From contig CANPNZ010000012.1 in assembly GCA_947575605.1 (NCBI GenBank), positions 1 to 44,261 on the forward strand: a stretch of 44,261 nucleotides of DNA, written 5' to 3'. The position numbers were made by a program, and so were the translations under genes. This document shows, piece by piece, positions 19,763 through 29,540 of the stretch (position 1 is the stretch's first letter; every line of letters starts with the position of its first letter). The notes beneath the pieces were generated by a model that worked only from the letters and a program-made list of their open reading frames with translations, was not told the DNA's origin and did not search any database. The stretch comes from an uncultured Clostridium sp. (lineage in GTDB: Bacteria > Bacillota > Clostridia > TANB77 > CAG-508).

Positions 19763-20602
19763 GTGGATTTGTCCAATGAAAATGTAATACATCTTCAAAA
19801 AGATGGGGTAGAATATTTGCAATTTAGAAGATTATTAAACTATCAAAATGTGATTACCCATGCTTATAGTTTAGGTTTGGATAAAAATTATAGAACTGCT
19901 AAAGTGAATAAAGAAAAATTAGAAAAAGAGATATATCAAAAGGCAGTCCAAGATTATCAAAATTTGTGTTCTGCTATTGGATCAAAAGCAGAACATTTAG
20001 TAAAAACCAATCAAGAACATACTAATGAAGTAAAAATAGTCAAAGAAAAGGTAAAACCAAATGAGCCAGACATCAATTTAGAATCGTATACGAAAACAGA
20101 TGGATTAATCACCAATCAAAAAAATATCATGCTTTCTACAACGAATGCAGACTGTATTTTATTGTTATTCTTCGATCCTGTAAAAAAAGTAATTGCCAAT
20201 ATCCATTCAGGATGGAGAGGAACCGTACAACGAATTTCTGTAAAAACAATAGAAAAAATGAGAACACAATTTGATTGTAAACCAGAAGATATTATCTGTT
20301 GTATTTGCCCAAGTATTAGAAAATGTCATTTCGAAGTAGAGCGAGAAGTAAAAGAAATTTTTGAAAAGGAATTTCAAGATATGGAAAATATAGCAGAAAT
20401 AATCGAAGAAACCATTTCTAATGAAAAGTGGCATATAGATACCGTAAAAATCAATCAAATTTTGTTACAAAAAGAAGGATTGAAAATAGAAAATATAATC
20501 GATAGCGGAATTTGTAGTGTTTGTCATTCTGATCGAATACATTCCTATCGAGTCGAAAAACAAGGATATGGATTAAATACCGCACTAATTGAATTGAGAT
20601 AG
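19763..20602 (+). CDS. pgeF: PgeF/YfiH (LACC1) family multi-copper-fold enzyme
   Basis: 279 aa. Conserved zinc-site residues are visible: TTNADC, then NIHSGWRGTVQRI with the histidine, the cysteine pair region CPSIRKCHFEV, and CSVCHSDRIHSYR near the end. Family members have been described as purine nucleoside phosphorylase/adenosine deaminase and, in bacteria, as a peptidoglycan-editing factor. The GTG start at 19763 follows AAAGGAGAAAAAAGG. It lies between two MFS paralogues on the same strand and is followed immediately by the hairpin repeat at 20603. Confidence 0.87.
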   Translation: MDLSNENVIHLQKDGVEYLQFRRLLNYQNVITHAYSLGLDKNYRTAKVNKEKLEKEIYQKAVQDYQNLCSAIGSKAEHLVKTNQEHTNEVKIVKEKVKPNEPDINLESYTKTDGLITNQKNIMLSTTNADCILLLFFDPVKKVIANIHSGWRGTVQRISVKTIEKMRTQFDCKPEDIICCICPSIRKCHFEVEREVKEIFEKEFQDMENIAEIIEETISNEKWHIDTVKINQILLQKEGLKIENIIDSGICSVCHSDRIHSYRVEKQGYGLNTALIELR

Positions 20603-20647
20603 GTTGCAATGTGCCAATGGGGACAGACCTTTTTGGCACATTGCAAC
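20603..20647 (+). repeat. 15-bp perfect hairpin with GGGGACAGACC loop
   Basis: GTTGCAATGTGCCAA (20603-20617) is perfectly complementary to 20633-20647. The loop belongs to the dispersed motif also seen at 34381-34409 and 44177-44235. It starts at the base after the pgeF stop and could end that transcript or stabilise its 3' end. Confidence 0.75.
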
Positions 20648-20662
20648 TTCAGAGGAGGAAAA

Positions 20663-21967
20663 ATGAGAAGTAAAGAAGAAATACAAAAGATGAGAAAAAC
20701 CAATATGAAAATATTTCCAACCTATAAAAAATTAGCATGGGATTATTTATTTTTTTATACCATTGACTTTTTGTTTTTAACCCAAATAAAAGGAATTAGT
20801 GGCGCAGATGTTGTGTTAAAAAGTACATTTTATGCCTTTTTTAGTATTATACTACAAATTCCAGCTAATATCATTGTAGAATTTTTAGGAAGAAAAAATA
20901 GTATTATTTTAGGAAATATTTTAAATTGCTTTTATATCGTAATTATTATGCTAAGTAGAAATTTGCCAGATTTGATATTTGCAGAACTGGTAAGTGCCAT
21001 AGCCTTTTCTATCAAAAATATAGCAGAGCCAAGCTTATTGAACGAATCCATACCACCATCAAGATATAAGGGAGAAATTTATTCCAAAATAAGTGCGAAA
21101 GGAGCAGCAGGTTATTATTTAATAGGGGCTATTTCCAAAGTAATAGCAGGATTTTTATATCCAATTAATGGCTATCTACCAATGATATGTTCACTGATGG
21201 TATTAGTTATAGTAGCAATCATGTCAATAGGATTTATTGAGCCATTACAGAAGAAAAAAAGGAATGCAAATGAAGCTTTAGGTAAAAAGCAATTAAAAGA
21301 GATAAAAGAAGGATTTACCTATATTTTGAAATCAGAGAGATTAAAAGCACTGATTTTATGTGCTGCTTTAATTGCTTCTTTATTGTCGATTCTTAGTAAC
21401 TATTATGTAAGTTTACTAGAAGAATTAGAAATATCTTCTGTTGTCATAGGAATTGTGGGAGCAGTAGCCACTTATATATGTGCCTATGCTTCTAAAAAGC
21501 AAGATGTATTTCATAATCGATTAAGAAATAAGACGTTAACTGCGATAGCTATAATGTTATCCATTAGTACCGTTATAGCAGGTATATGTGGTATAAAAGC
21601 ACAGAATTATATAGTATTATTAGTAATCATAGTTATTATGAATTTTATTCATGGATTTGGAAAAGGAATGTATTATACCATTATAGATAAGTACCTAAGA
21701 AATTTTACCAATGAAAAAATAGATACCAAAATATTTGCAGCCAAGAACTTATTTGCAAGTATCGTTAGGGTAATAGTGGGATTATTTGCTTCGTTCTTAT
21801 TAGATAAAACAAAAACAGCATACTGTATGATAATTATTGGTATTATTTTTACAATTTTATATATACTTATGGAAAAATATATGAGTAGTAGGGTAGGTCT
21901 AAAGCCAGAAGAATATTCAAAAGAAGAAAGAAAATACGATGAAGAGGGATTAAGGGATGTTCCTTAA
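20663..21967 (+). CDS. MFS transporter, paralogue 2
   Basis: 434 aa from the ATG at 20663, chosen because AGAGGAGG lies just upstream; an upstream ATG in frame would translate through the hairpin repeat. It has about 12 membrane segments, with motif IVEFLGRKNSIILGN after TM2. It resembles the gene at 18406 along its whole length, indicating an older tandem duplication with pgeF between the copies. The C-terminus SSRVGLKPEEYSKEERKY is shared. Substrate unknown. No in-frame CGG. Confidence 0.82.
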   Translation: MRSKEEIQKMRKTNMKIFPTYKKLAWDYLFFYTIDFLFLTQIKGISGADVVLKSTFYAFFSIILQIPANIIVEFLGRKNSIILGNILNCFYIVIIMLSRNLPDLIFAELVSAIAFSIKNIAEPSLLNESIPPSRYKGEIYSKISAKGAAGYYLIGAISKVIAGFLYPINGYLPMICSLMVLVIVAIMSIGFIEPLQKKKRNANEALGKKQLKEIKEGFTYILKSERLKALILCAALIASLLSILSNYYVSLLEELEISSVVIGIVGAVATYICAYASKKQDVFHNRLRNKTLTAIAIMLSISTVIAGICGIKAQNYIVLLVIIVIMNFIHGFGKGMYYTIIDKYLRNFTNEKIDTKIFAAKNLFASIVRVIVGLFASFLLDKTKTAYCMIIIGIIFTILYILMEKYMSSRVGLKPEEYSKEERKYDEEGLRDVP

Positions 21968-22001
21968 TTCCCTTAGTGCCAGTAGTGAAAGGAGACAAGC
22001 C

Positions 22002-22922
22002 ATGATAATTCCAGATAGATTAAAATTAGGGGATACGATTGGAGTAGTAGCTCCATCCAATCCCATTATAGGTGACAATATAGAAGAATTACAAAAAGCA
22101 AAGCAGATCGTAGAAAAAAGGGGATTTAAAGTAAAATTTTCTAAAAATATATATGCTAATACAAATGGTTATAGTAGTACAGCACAAGAAAAAGCAGAAG
22201 ATATTAATGAGATGTTTCAAGATCAAGAAGTGAAAATGATTTGGTGTGCAAAAGGAGGAGAAAATTCAAACGCAACTTTTGAATATTTAGACTATGAAGT
22301 GATAGAACAAAATCCCAAAATTATATGTGGGTATAGTGATGCGGCTTCTATTACAAGTATGATTAATGCTAAAACAGGATTAGTAACTTTTAATGGAACC
22401 AACTTTAAAACCATTGCTACGGACGAAACGGATTATAGTTTCCAAGAAGCATTAAAAAGACTGGTAGAGGGAAGTCTTGTATTAGGAAAAGAAGAGGAAG
22501 AATATAAAACGATTCAAGAAGGACAAGCAGAAGGAGCATTACTAGGGGGAAACCTAAGTATCATAAAAGGATTAGTTGCAGGAACCTATCAATTAGATTT
22601 TCAAGATAAGATTTTATTTTTAGAAGAATTTGGATTAGAGACATCACCAGCTTTAGCTAATAATTACTTATACTATATGAAACAAAATGGAGTATTCAAC
22701 CAAATAAAAGGAATATGGATAGGAAGTTATCAACATGAAAGTAATATTCGTTTAGAGCAAATTGTGTTAGATGTATTAGGGAAAGAATATCGATTTCCAA
22801 TTATTAAATCCAACAACTTTGGTCATATTGAAACGAAAACAGTGATACCAATGGGAACCAAAGCAAAAATAGATACCAATCAAAACAGGAAAATAGAATT
22901 AGTAGAAAATTGTGTAAAATGA
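22002..22922 (+). CDS. Peptidase S66 LD-carboxypeptidase (LdcA/MccF-like)
   Basis: 306 aa. The start ATG 22002 is preferred because AAAGGAGA precedes it. GDTIGVVAPSNPI opens the family domain; the nucleophile serine is in GYSDAASIT, and GGNLSIIKGLVAGTY and the C-terminal IPMGTKAKID match S66 enzymes. The family cleaves the L-Lys/D-Ala bond in muropeptide tetrapeptides (LdcA) or microcin-like amide substrates (MccF); sequence does not separate the two. The stop overlaps the start of the uracil-DNA glycosylase gene (ATGA). Confidence 0.87.
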   Translation: MIIPDRLKLGDTIGVVAPSNPIIGDNIEELQKAKQIVEKRGFKVKFSKNIYANTNGYSSTAQEKAEDINEMFQDQEVKMIWCAKGGENSNATFEYLDYEVIEQNPKIICGYSDAASITSMINAKTGLVTFNGTNFKTIATDETDYSFQEALKRLVEGSLVLGKEEEEYKTIQEGQAEGALLGGNLSIIKGLVAGTYQLDFQDKILFLEEFGLETSPALANNYLYYMKQNGVFNQIKGIWIGSYQHESNIRLEQIVLDVLGKEYRFPIIKSNNFGHIETKTVIPMGTKAKIDTNQNRKIELVENCVK

Positions 22923-23528
22923 AAAATAAAAAGGAGGATACCTGTTCTAAACAGGTAACAAAAGTAGCAATGTACGAAACATGGGAAGAATTAGAACAAT
23001 CCATTATGAATTGTGAAAAATGTAAATTGTGTAAAACACGACAAAACATTGTATTTGGAGTAGGAAATAAGGAAGCAAAAATCATGTTCATTGGAGAAGG
23101 ACCTGGTGCAGACGAGGATAGATTGCGGAGAGCCTTTTGTAGGAAGAGCAGGGAAATTAATGGATATGGCCTTTCAAACACTAGGTATCAAAAGAGAAGA
23201 GATTTATATTGCTAATGTTGTGAAATGCAGACCACCAGCAAATCGAAATCCAGAAGAAGATGAATCCCAAGCTTGCTTAGATTATTTAAGAAATCAAGTA
23301 TTGTTAGTAAAACCAGAAATTATTGTATTATTGGGAAGTGTGGCACTTAAAAATATCTTGGGAAAGGAATATGGAATAACAGCATCTAGGGGAAAATGGG
23401 TGGAAAGAAAAGGGATTAAATATATGCCAACTTGGCATCCAGCAGCTTTACTTCGTGATGATACGAAGAAAATTGATTTTATTTATGACTTGAAATTGGT
23501 AATAGAAAAAATTAATTTATATAGTTAA
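22919..23528 (+). CDS. Family 4 uracil-DNA glycosylase, needs +1 shift at CGG 23126
   Basis: Fe-S uracil-DNA glycosylase that removes uracil from DNA. ATG 22919 overlaps the previous stop. The N-terminus has the cysteine pair CEKCKLCKTR and the motif IMFIGEGPGADEDRL. CGG at 23126 follows; the unshifted frame runs 29 more codons of unrelated sequence and stops. Skipping C23126 gives G-E-P-F-V-G-R-A-G-K-L-M-D, the invariant continuation, then NVVKCRPPANRNPEEDE with further cysteines and the TWHPAALLRD motif. The total of 202 aa is normal for family 4. Confidence 0.9.
23126..23129 (+). other. +1 frameshift site CGGA in the uracil-DNA glycosylase gene
   Basis: In-frame CGG is codon 70, after TTG. 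Skipping C23126 gives the invariant glycine of GEPFVGRAG. Confidence 0.78.
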
Positions 23529-23648
23529 ACTTTTAAATAAGAACTATTAAATATAGATATATACTATGTAGTCAATGAATTGACAGACGGAGGCATCTAT
23601 AATAAAATACAAAGAAAAATAAGTTTTAGTCTAAAGGAAGGAAAAAGA

Positions 23649-24932
23649 ATGGAAAAAATAGACGAAAAAGTTAACTATTGTTTAAATTGCAAAACGAAGC
23701 CATGTTCTAACAAAGGTTGTCCCTTAGGAAATCAAATTCCACAATTTATTGAGCAAATAAAACAAGAAAATTATAAAAAGGCCTATGAAATATTATCGGA
23801 AACAACGGTATTACAGGGAGTCTGTGGAAGAATATGTCCTCATCAAAAGCAATGTCAAGGTTCTTGTGTAAGAGGAATAAAAGGAGAACCAGTATCCATA
23901 GGAGATTTAGAAGCTTTTACTTTTGATGCTATGATGGAAGAAGAGGACAGTTTGCTAAACTGTTATGCTGAAGAAATCAAGAAAAATAAAAGTAATAAAA
24001 AAGTAGCAGTGATAGGAGGAGGGCCAGCAGGCCTAACAGCTAGTGCATTTTTAGCAAAGCAAGGACTACAAGTAACCATATATGAAAAATACGATTATTT
24101 AGGTGGCTTATTAGTACATGGAATTCCAGAATTTAGACTACCAAAAGAAATTGTGAAAAGAACAGTGGATAAAATTTTACAGTTAGGCATTCAAGTGAAA
24201 TATCATCAACAATTAGGAAAGGATATTTTATTACAGGATTTAGAAAAACAATATGATGCTATTTTTTTAAGTATGGGTGCTAATCAATCTTCTAAAATGG
24301 GAGTAGAAGGTGAGCAATTAAAAGGTGTTTATGGAGGAAATGAACTTTTAGAGCATCAATTACATCCAGATTATAAAGGAAAAACAGTAGCTGTTGTTGG
24401 TGGCGGAAATGTAGCGATGGATTGTGCCAGAACGATTAAAAAGTTGGGGGCAAAAGAAGTAAAGGTTATCTATCGAAGAGCAAGAGAGCAAATGCCAGCA
24501 GAAGACAAAGAAGTAGAAGAAGCTATGGAAGAGGGAATTGAATTCGTATTCCAAAATAATATTGTAAAAATAATAGGACAAGAAAAAGTAGAAAAAGTGG
24601 AATTGATAAAAACGGAATTAATACAAAAAGAAGGGGATGATAGATTAGTACCAGTTAATATCCAAGATAGTAATTATGAAATAAAAATGGATTATATTAT
24701 AATGGCACTTGGTTCAGGAGTAGAATCCTTTGTAGAAAATTTAGGACTAAAGACCAACAAATGGGGAAATATAATGGTAAATGAAAATTATCAAACTTCT
24801 AATCCTAAAATATATGCTGGTGGAGATTTAGCAGGAATGAAAGCAACAGTGGCTTGGGCAGCACATTCTGGAAGAGAAGCAGCTAACAATATAATTGAAA
24901 ATTTGAAAAATGAAAGAACAAAAAATAGATAG
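23649..24932 (+). CDS. GltD-like NAD(P)H-dependent flavoprotein
   Basis: 427 aa, like the small subunit of glutamate synthase and related electron-input subunits. N-terminal Fe-S cysteines lie in CLNCKTKPCSNKGCP and CGRICPHQKQCQGSC; the FAD site is IGGGPAGL at about 118, and the NAD(P) site VGGGNVAMDCART at about 250. FAD-binding YAGGD is near the C-terminus. AAGGAAGG precedes ATG 23649. No glutamate synthase large subunit is adjacent, so it may serve another partner or be encoded apart from it. A terminator follows at 24965. All four CGG triplets are out of phase. Confidence 0.83.
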   Translation: MEKIDEKVNYCLNCKTKPCSNKGCPLGNQIPQFIEQIKQENYKKAYEILSETTVLQGVCGRICPHQKQCQGSCVRGIKGEPVSIGDLEAFTFDAMMEEEDSLLNCYAEEIKKNKSNKKVAVIGGGPAGLTASAFLAKQGLQVTIYEKYDYLGGLLVHGIPEFRLPKEIVKRTVDKILQLGIQVKYHQQLGKDILLQDLEKQYDAIFLSMGANQSSKMGVEGEQLKGVYGGNELLEHQLHPDYKGKTVAVVGGGNVAMDCARTIKKLGAKEVKVIYRRAREQMPAEDKEVEEAMEEGIEFVFQNNIVKIIGQEKVEKVELIKTELIQKEGDDRLVPVNIQDSNYEIKMDYIIMALGSGVESFVENLGLKTNKWGNIMVNENYQTSNPKIYAGGDLAGMKATVAWAAHSGREAANNIIENLKNERTKNR

Positions 24933-24964
24933 GTAAGAAAATTTTATACACAAACAAATTAACA

Positions 24965-25012
24965 GAAAGCTTTAAAATTATGCTAATTTTAAGGCTTTCC
25001 AATTTGTTTTTT
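24965..25012 (+). terminator. Terminator between converging genes
   Basis: GAAAGCTTTAAAATTA (24965-24980) pairs with 24984-24999 with one G-U pair, followed by CAATTTGTTTTTTG. Confidence 0.75.
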
Positions 25013-25016
25013 GACT

Positions 25017-26129
25017 TTACAATTCTTCATTTGAAATAGTATTTTTGTCAGTAGAAGTTCCAAAAATAAGTTTTTTAAGTGTTTTCATAACACGAATAAA
25101 AACATTTTCTTTTTTGGTAATAACTTTAAGAGCTGTTTCCAATTGGCCACTTTCTAATAAATTATATTTGTGTTCTAGTGCTTCCATTTTTGAAACGTAA
25201 TAATCATTAAAAAAAGTATATCCTTCTGTACAACCAATTAAATCTTTAAAATTGTATAATTTTTGTCTATATTCTTCTACTCCCTGTAAATCAGAAATGA
25301 TATCAAAAGCATGATCGAAATAACTAGAAATAATAAGATTTTGTGTTCTCATAAAGGTTAAAGTTATTTCGTGTTTCAATTCATCTATTTTCTCAATCAT
25401 GCCATCTACTTTTTTGTTTCTATCATCAATTTGAGCAATTTTATTATTGATTTTAATAATTTCTTCTTCATGATTTAGAATATCATCCACAGCATTTTGT
25501 ATAGCCATAAAAGTTTTGGGAGAAGTTAATTCAGAAAATACTTCTTTAAAATGATTGGTACTTTTTAAAGTACTTTCAAATAAAACATCTTCACCAGTAA
25601 TATAAGCTAATTGATTTACTAAACAACATTCTAAAGGATAATAAGAAGGGCTAGTAGTTTCAAAACTAATATCAAAGTATTTTACATATTCCTTTGGAAT
25701 ACCATTGATTTTAGAGGATATTAATTGAACAGCAGCTTCATTTAAACCTAATCCATATATTTTAAATTCGGTATAATCACAAAGTCCCATTTTTATTAAA
25801 TAGTTTCTTTTATCTTTTACCTCTTGTAGATAGTGGATACATTCGTGGATGGCAAATTCTTCTATATCTTCATTAGCAATATGTTCATTAAAATAGATAG
25901 AAGTATTTTTATAAAGATAATTTGCTTCTGCCATACCTTCAGGCATTTTGGCTTTATACATATTTAATCTAGATAGTCGTATAAATAAATCATTTTGGTT
26001 AAAACCATAATTAGGAAATGTATCACAAATTTTTTGGGATATATTTCTTGCCATTGAGTTGATTTTTAGAGTATCTAAAGGTTCCATTACTTCAATTCCG
26101 TCTTTTTTTAAATCGGTTTCTATACTCAT
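25017..26129 (-). CDS. Putative zinc-metallopeptidase-like protein with HExxH
   Basis: 370 aa, cytoplasmic by appearance (no signal or membrane segment). HECIHYLQ at about residue 95 is an HExxH zinc motif, and GLNEAAVQ some 35 residues later supplies a plausible third ligand (gluzincin pattern). A long helical coiled-coil region occupies about residues 215-260. The tail is basic (MKTLKKLIFGTS). AAGGAG precedes the ATG. The family is not recognised and the activity is inferred only from the motif. It is transcribed alone, converging on the gltD-like gene. Confidence 0.7.
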   Translation of the reverse strand: MSIETDLKKDGIEVMEPLDTLKINSMARNISQKICDTFPNYGFNQNDLFIRLSRLNMYKAKMPEGMAEANYLYKNTSIYFNEHIANEDIEEFAIHECIHYLQEVKDKRNYLIKMGLCDYTEFKIYGLGLNEAAVQLISSKINGIPKEYVKYFDISFETTSPSYYPLECCLVNQLAYITGEDVLFESTLKSTNHFKEVFSELTSPKTFMAIQNAVDDILNHEEEIIKINNKIAQIDDRNKKVDGMIEKIDELKHEITLTFMRTQNLIISSYFDHAFDIISDLQGVEEYRQKLYNFKDLIGCTEGYTFFNDYYVSKMEALEHKYNLLESGQLETALKVITKKENVFIRVMKTLKKLIFGTSTDKNTISNEEL

Positions 26130-26279
26130 AGATAATTCTCCTTAGTATAATTCTGTTTTTATTATACTATAAAAATGAATCTAGTGTATTGCAAGAATAT
26201 TAAATCTTTTTTACAATTTAATGACAGGAAAATAATAACTAACAGTAGGAAAATGTCGAAAAATATCTATGAAATTTTC

Positions 26280-26308
26280 TTGACATATTAGTTCTAGCTA
26301 TGTATAAT
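26280..26308 (+). promoter_or_regulatory. Consensus sigma-A promoter
   Basis: TTGACA (26280-26285), 17-base spacer, TATAAT (26303-26308): a perfect consensus match. It drives the coiled-coil gene at 26353. Confidence 0.85.
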
Positions 26309-26352
26309 AGTAACACAATCGATTGTAATAAAAAATAGAAAGGAGGAAATGT

Positions 26353-26811
26353 ATGGACATAGAAATGAAAAATGAAATACTTGCTGCTATTGAGAATGTA
26401 AATAAAAAAGTAGATGAAATACAAAAAGAAGTAGCAAAAATTCCGAAAATAGAAAAACAAGTAGCAAAAATTCCAGAAATGCAAGAAGATATAGCAGAGT
26501 TAAAAACAGATGTAGCAGCACTACAAATAGATGTATCAGAGCTAAAAAATAAAACCTTAGAAATGGAAAAGGATATATCAGAATTTAAGGATCAATCATC
26601 AAAAATACAAATAGATATTAGAAGCATTAGTAGAAGTGTTGCTGTCATCGAACAAGAACATGGAGACAAATTAAAGGCATTATTTGACGCATTTACAACA
26701 AATACAGAAGCAATCGAAAAACAAAATAATAAAATTAGCTTTTGTAAGCAAAAAATAGAAAACCATGACATAGAAATAGATACCTTAAAAACTAGAGTTC
26801 AAGGATTATAA
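26353..26811 (+). CDS. Coiled-coil protein of unknown function, 152 aa
   Basis: Almost entirely heptad-like. The sequence VAKIP[KE] is duplicated near residues 26-40, and hydrophobic residues recur every 3-4 positions to about residue 90; a second coiled segment ends the protein. There is no membrane segment. AAGGAGG precedes the ATG. A perfect-consensus promoter upstream suggests strong expression. Similar short coiled-coil proteins occur in clostridia, with no known function. Confidence 0.7.
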   Translation: MDIEMKNEILAAIENVNKKVDEIQKEVAKIPKIEKQVAKIPEMQEDIAELKTDVAALQIDVSELKNKTLEMEKDISEFKDQSSKIQIDIRSISRSVAVIEQEHGDKLKALFDAFTTNTEAIEKQNNKISFCKQKIENHDIEIDTLKTRVQGL

Positions 26812-26812
26812 A

Positions 26813-26856
26813 AGCCTATTAGAACTTAGAAAAAATATAATAAGTCCTAATAGGCT
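26813..26856 (-). terminator. Terminator of leuS
   Basis: AGCCTATTAG (26813-26822) pairs with CTAATAGGCT (26847-26856). On the minus strand TTTTAT follows the stem; on the plus strand A residues follow, so it mainly serves leuS. Confidence 0.65.
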
Positions 26857-26861
26857 AAAAA

Positions 26862-29252
26862 TCATTTCACAACAATATTATAAATTTTATTTTTTACATA
26901 AATTTCTTTTACAATCATTTTATCCCCTAATTTAGAATCAATTACCTCATGAACCTTTTGTTTCACAACAGATTCTTCTTCATCTGGAATGATTTGAATC
27001 GTTGCTTTTAATTTACCATTAAATTGAATTGGTAAAGTTATTTCATTTGCAATTGTTTTTTCCTCATCATATTCAGGCCATTTTTGATAAGAAATCGTAT
27101 CTGTATGCCCTAAAATGTTCCAAAGTTCTTCTGTAATATGAGGAGCGACTGGATTAAGTAATTTTAAAAAGTTTTCAGCATAAACAGTAGGGAAAACATT
27201 TTCTTTATTTACTTGATTGATAAAAATCATCATTTGCGAAATTGCCGTATTGAAGTTCATTGTTTCGTAATCATGAGTGACCTTTTTTACCGTATAATGA
27301 TAAACCCTTTCAAGATTTGGATTATTTTCTTCTTTTATTTTATTAGATTCGGTATATAATCTCCAAACTCTATCTAAGAATTTTTTAGAACCATCAATTC
27401 CATTTGGATCCCATGGTTTAGCACTTTCAATAGGTCCCATAAACATTTCGTAAACTCTTAGGCTATCTGCTCCATATTGTTTTACCATATCATCAGGATT
27501 AATAACATTGCCTTTTGATTTACTCATTTTTTCACCATTGGTACCTAGAATCATACCTTGATGGCGAAGTTTAGCAAAAGGTTCTTTGACAGGAACAACC
27601 CCCTTATTATATAAATATTGATTCCAAAATCTTGAATATAGTAAATGTCCAACAGCATGTTCTGGACCGCCAACATATAAATCAACAGGCAACCAATATT
27701 CTAACAATTTCTTGTTTGCTAATTCATCTTGATTTTTAGGGTCAATATATCGCAAGAAATACCAACTAGAACCAGCAGCACCTGGCATGGTACTGGTTTC
27801 ACGTTTAGCAGATTTGTCATTCCATTTTGTATTTACCCAATCAGATGCTTTATCTAAAGGAGAAGCACCTGCTTTGGATGGAGCATAGTCCTCTAATTCA
27901 GGTAAAACTAAAGGTAAATCGGAATCAGCTAGAGCTTTCATTTCATCATCTACATATACAATTGGAATTGGTTCTCCCCAATAACGTTGTCTTGCAAAAA
28001 TCCATTCACGAAGTTTGTAGTTCACCTTTTTAGTACCAATGTTATTTTCTTCTAACCAAGTAATGATTTTCGAAATAGCATCTTCTTTGTTTAAACCATT
28101 TAGAAAGTCAGAATTAATATGTAATCCATCTTCTGTAAAAGCTTCTTTTGCAATGTCTCCACCTTCTAGCACAGGAATAATGGTAAGACCAAATTTAGTG
28201 GCAAATTCGTAATCTCTTTGATCATGAGCAGGTACAGCCATAATACATCCTGTTCCATAAGTAGCTAAAACATAATCAGAAATCCAAATAGGAATTTCTT
28301 TTCCATTAACGGGGTTGATGGCATAACTACCGGTAAATACACCAGTTTTATCCTTATTCAATTCCGTTCTTTCTAAATCAGATTTACTAGCAGCTAATTT
28401 TTTATATTCATCAATAGCTTGTTTTTGTTCCGCAGTAGTAATTTGATTTACTAATTCTAATTCTGGTGCTAAAACACAATAAGTAGCACCAAATAGCGTA
28501 TCTGGTCTAGTAGTAAATACGGTAAATGATAGATTATCGTTATTGGCAACTTTAAAAGTTACTTCTGCCCCTTCTGATTTACCTATCCAATTTCTTTGAA
28601 TTTCTTTGGTAGATTCAGGCCAATCAATTTCATCTAAACCGTCTAATAAAATATCAGCATATTGAGGAATATCTAATACCCATTGTTTCATATTCTTACG
28701 AATAACAGGGAATCCACCTCTTTCACTTTTCCCGTTAATAACTTCGTCATTGGATAATACGCAACCTAACTCTTCACACCAGTTAACAGGCATTTCGATT
28801 AATTTTGCAAGACCATCCTCATACAATAGTTTAAAAATCCATTGTGTCCATTTATAATAATCTGGGTCACAAGTAGAAATTTCTTTATCCCAATCAAAAG
28901 AAAGTCCAAGCATTTTTAGTTGCTTTTTAAAAGTAACGATGTTGTTAGCAGTAAAGCCAGCAGGATGATTTCCTGTTTTGATAGCATATTGTTCTGCTGG
29001 AAGCCCAAAAGCATCCCATCCCATAGGATGTAAAACATTATATCCTTGCATTCTTTTCATTCTGGATAGAATATCAGTTGCGGTATAACCTTCTGGATGT
29101 CCTACGTGTAGCCCTTGACCAGATGGGTAGGGAAACATATCTAAGGCATAGAATTTGGGCTTTGAAAAGTCCCATACATCAGTATAAAAGGTTTTATTTT
29201 TTTCCCAATAATCTTGCCATTTTTTTTCTATTTCATTAAATTTGTATTCCAT
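26862..29252 (-). CDS. leuS: Leucyl-tRNA synthetase
   Basis: 796 aa class I aminoacyl-tRNA synthetase that charges tRNA-Leu. The HIGH-type motif is in [17 protein letters not shown] near residue 40, the editing (CP1) domain contains [15 protein letters not shown], and [10 protein letters not shown] is the KMSKS loop. The C-terminal anticodon-binding and tail domains are complete. AAAGGAG precedes the ATG. The upstream minus-strand leader (to about 29370) shows no T-box signature. All CCG triplets on the plus strand here fall out of codon phase, so the gene has no CGG codon in 796. Confidence 0.95.
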   Translation of the reverse strand: MEYKFNEIEKKWQDYWEKNKTFYTDVWDFSKPKFYALDMFPYPSGQGLHVGHPEGYTATDILSRMKRMQGYNVLHPMGWDAFGLPAEQYAIKTGNHPAGFTANNIVTFKKQLKMLGLSFDWDKEISTCDPDYYKWTQWIFKLLYEDGLAKLIEMPVNWCEELGCVLSNDEVINGKSERGGFPVIRKNMKQWVLDIPQYADILLDGLDEIDWPESTKEIQRNWIGKSEGAEVTFKVANNDNLSFTVFTTRPDTLFGATYCVLAPELELVNQITTAEQKQAIDEYKKLAASKSDLERTELNKDKTGVFTGSYAINPVNGKEIPIWISDYVLATYGTGCIMAVPAHDQRDYEFATKFGLTIIPVLEGGDIAKEAFTEDGLHINSDFLNGLNKEDAISKIITWLEENNIGTKKVNYKLREWIFARQRYWGEPIPIVYVDDEMKALADSDLPLVLPELEDYAPSKAGASPLDKASDWVNTKWNDKSAKRETSTMPGAAGSSWYFLRYIDPKNQDELANKKLLEYWLPVDLYVGGPEHAVGHLLYSRFWNQYLYNKGVVPVKEPFAKLRHQGMILGTNGEKMSKSKGNVINPDDMVKQYGADSLRVYEMFMGPIESAKPWDPNGIDGSKKFLDRVWRLYTESNKIKEENNPNLERVYHYTVKKVTHDYETMNFNTAISQMMIFINQVNKENVFPTVYAENFLKLLNPVAPHITEELWNILGHTDTISYQKWPEYDEEKTIANEITLPIQFNGKLKATIQIIPDEEESVVKQKVHEVIDSKLGDKMIVKEIYVKNKIYNIVVK

Positions 29253-29371
29253 AAAATGAAACTCCTTTCATCTTTATTGTTTAGGAAAAAGCAACGGAAA
29301 AAAGGATTTTCCATCTCGCCTATAACTTTCCCTATTATATAACAAAAATGTTAGTGTTTCAAGGCTTTTCA

Positions 29372-29480
29372 TTTAGGTTGCGTTTTTTTCTAAAGATTAG
29401 CCCTCACCTCTTGGCATAAAATAGGGCTATTTTATGCCAAGAGGTGAGGGTTAATCTTTAGAAAAAAACAGAAAATTAAA
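29372..29480. repeat. Short MITE-like palindrome, copy D (arms only)
   Basis: 109 bp. An almost perfect hairpin (29383-29468) with arms of about 40 bp around GGGC. Its arm pattern (T-run, AAAGATTAGCCCTCACCT, TTGGCATAAAATA) parallels the arms of copies A-C (AAGATTAGCTCCCACCT, AGGCGTAAAATA), but the interior of about 150 bp is missing. Outer bases TTTAGG and ATTAAA match weakly. Confidence 0.75.
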
Positions 29481-29540
29481 AATTTTGTATGCTTGAATTT
29501 AAAAAATAAAGATGATACAATGTGGAGGGTGAAAATAGAC

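Noticed and set aside
29253..29371. T-box riboswitch upstream of leuS
   Set aside because: No AGGGUGGNACCGCG-like antiterminator sequence or specifier layout is visible in the short leader.
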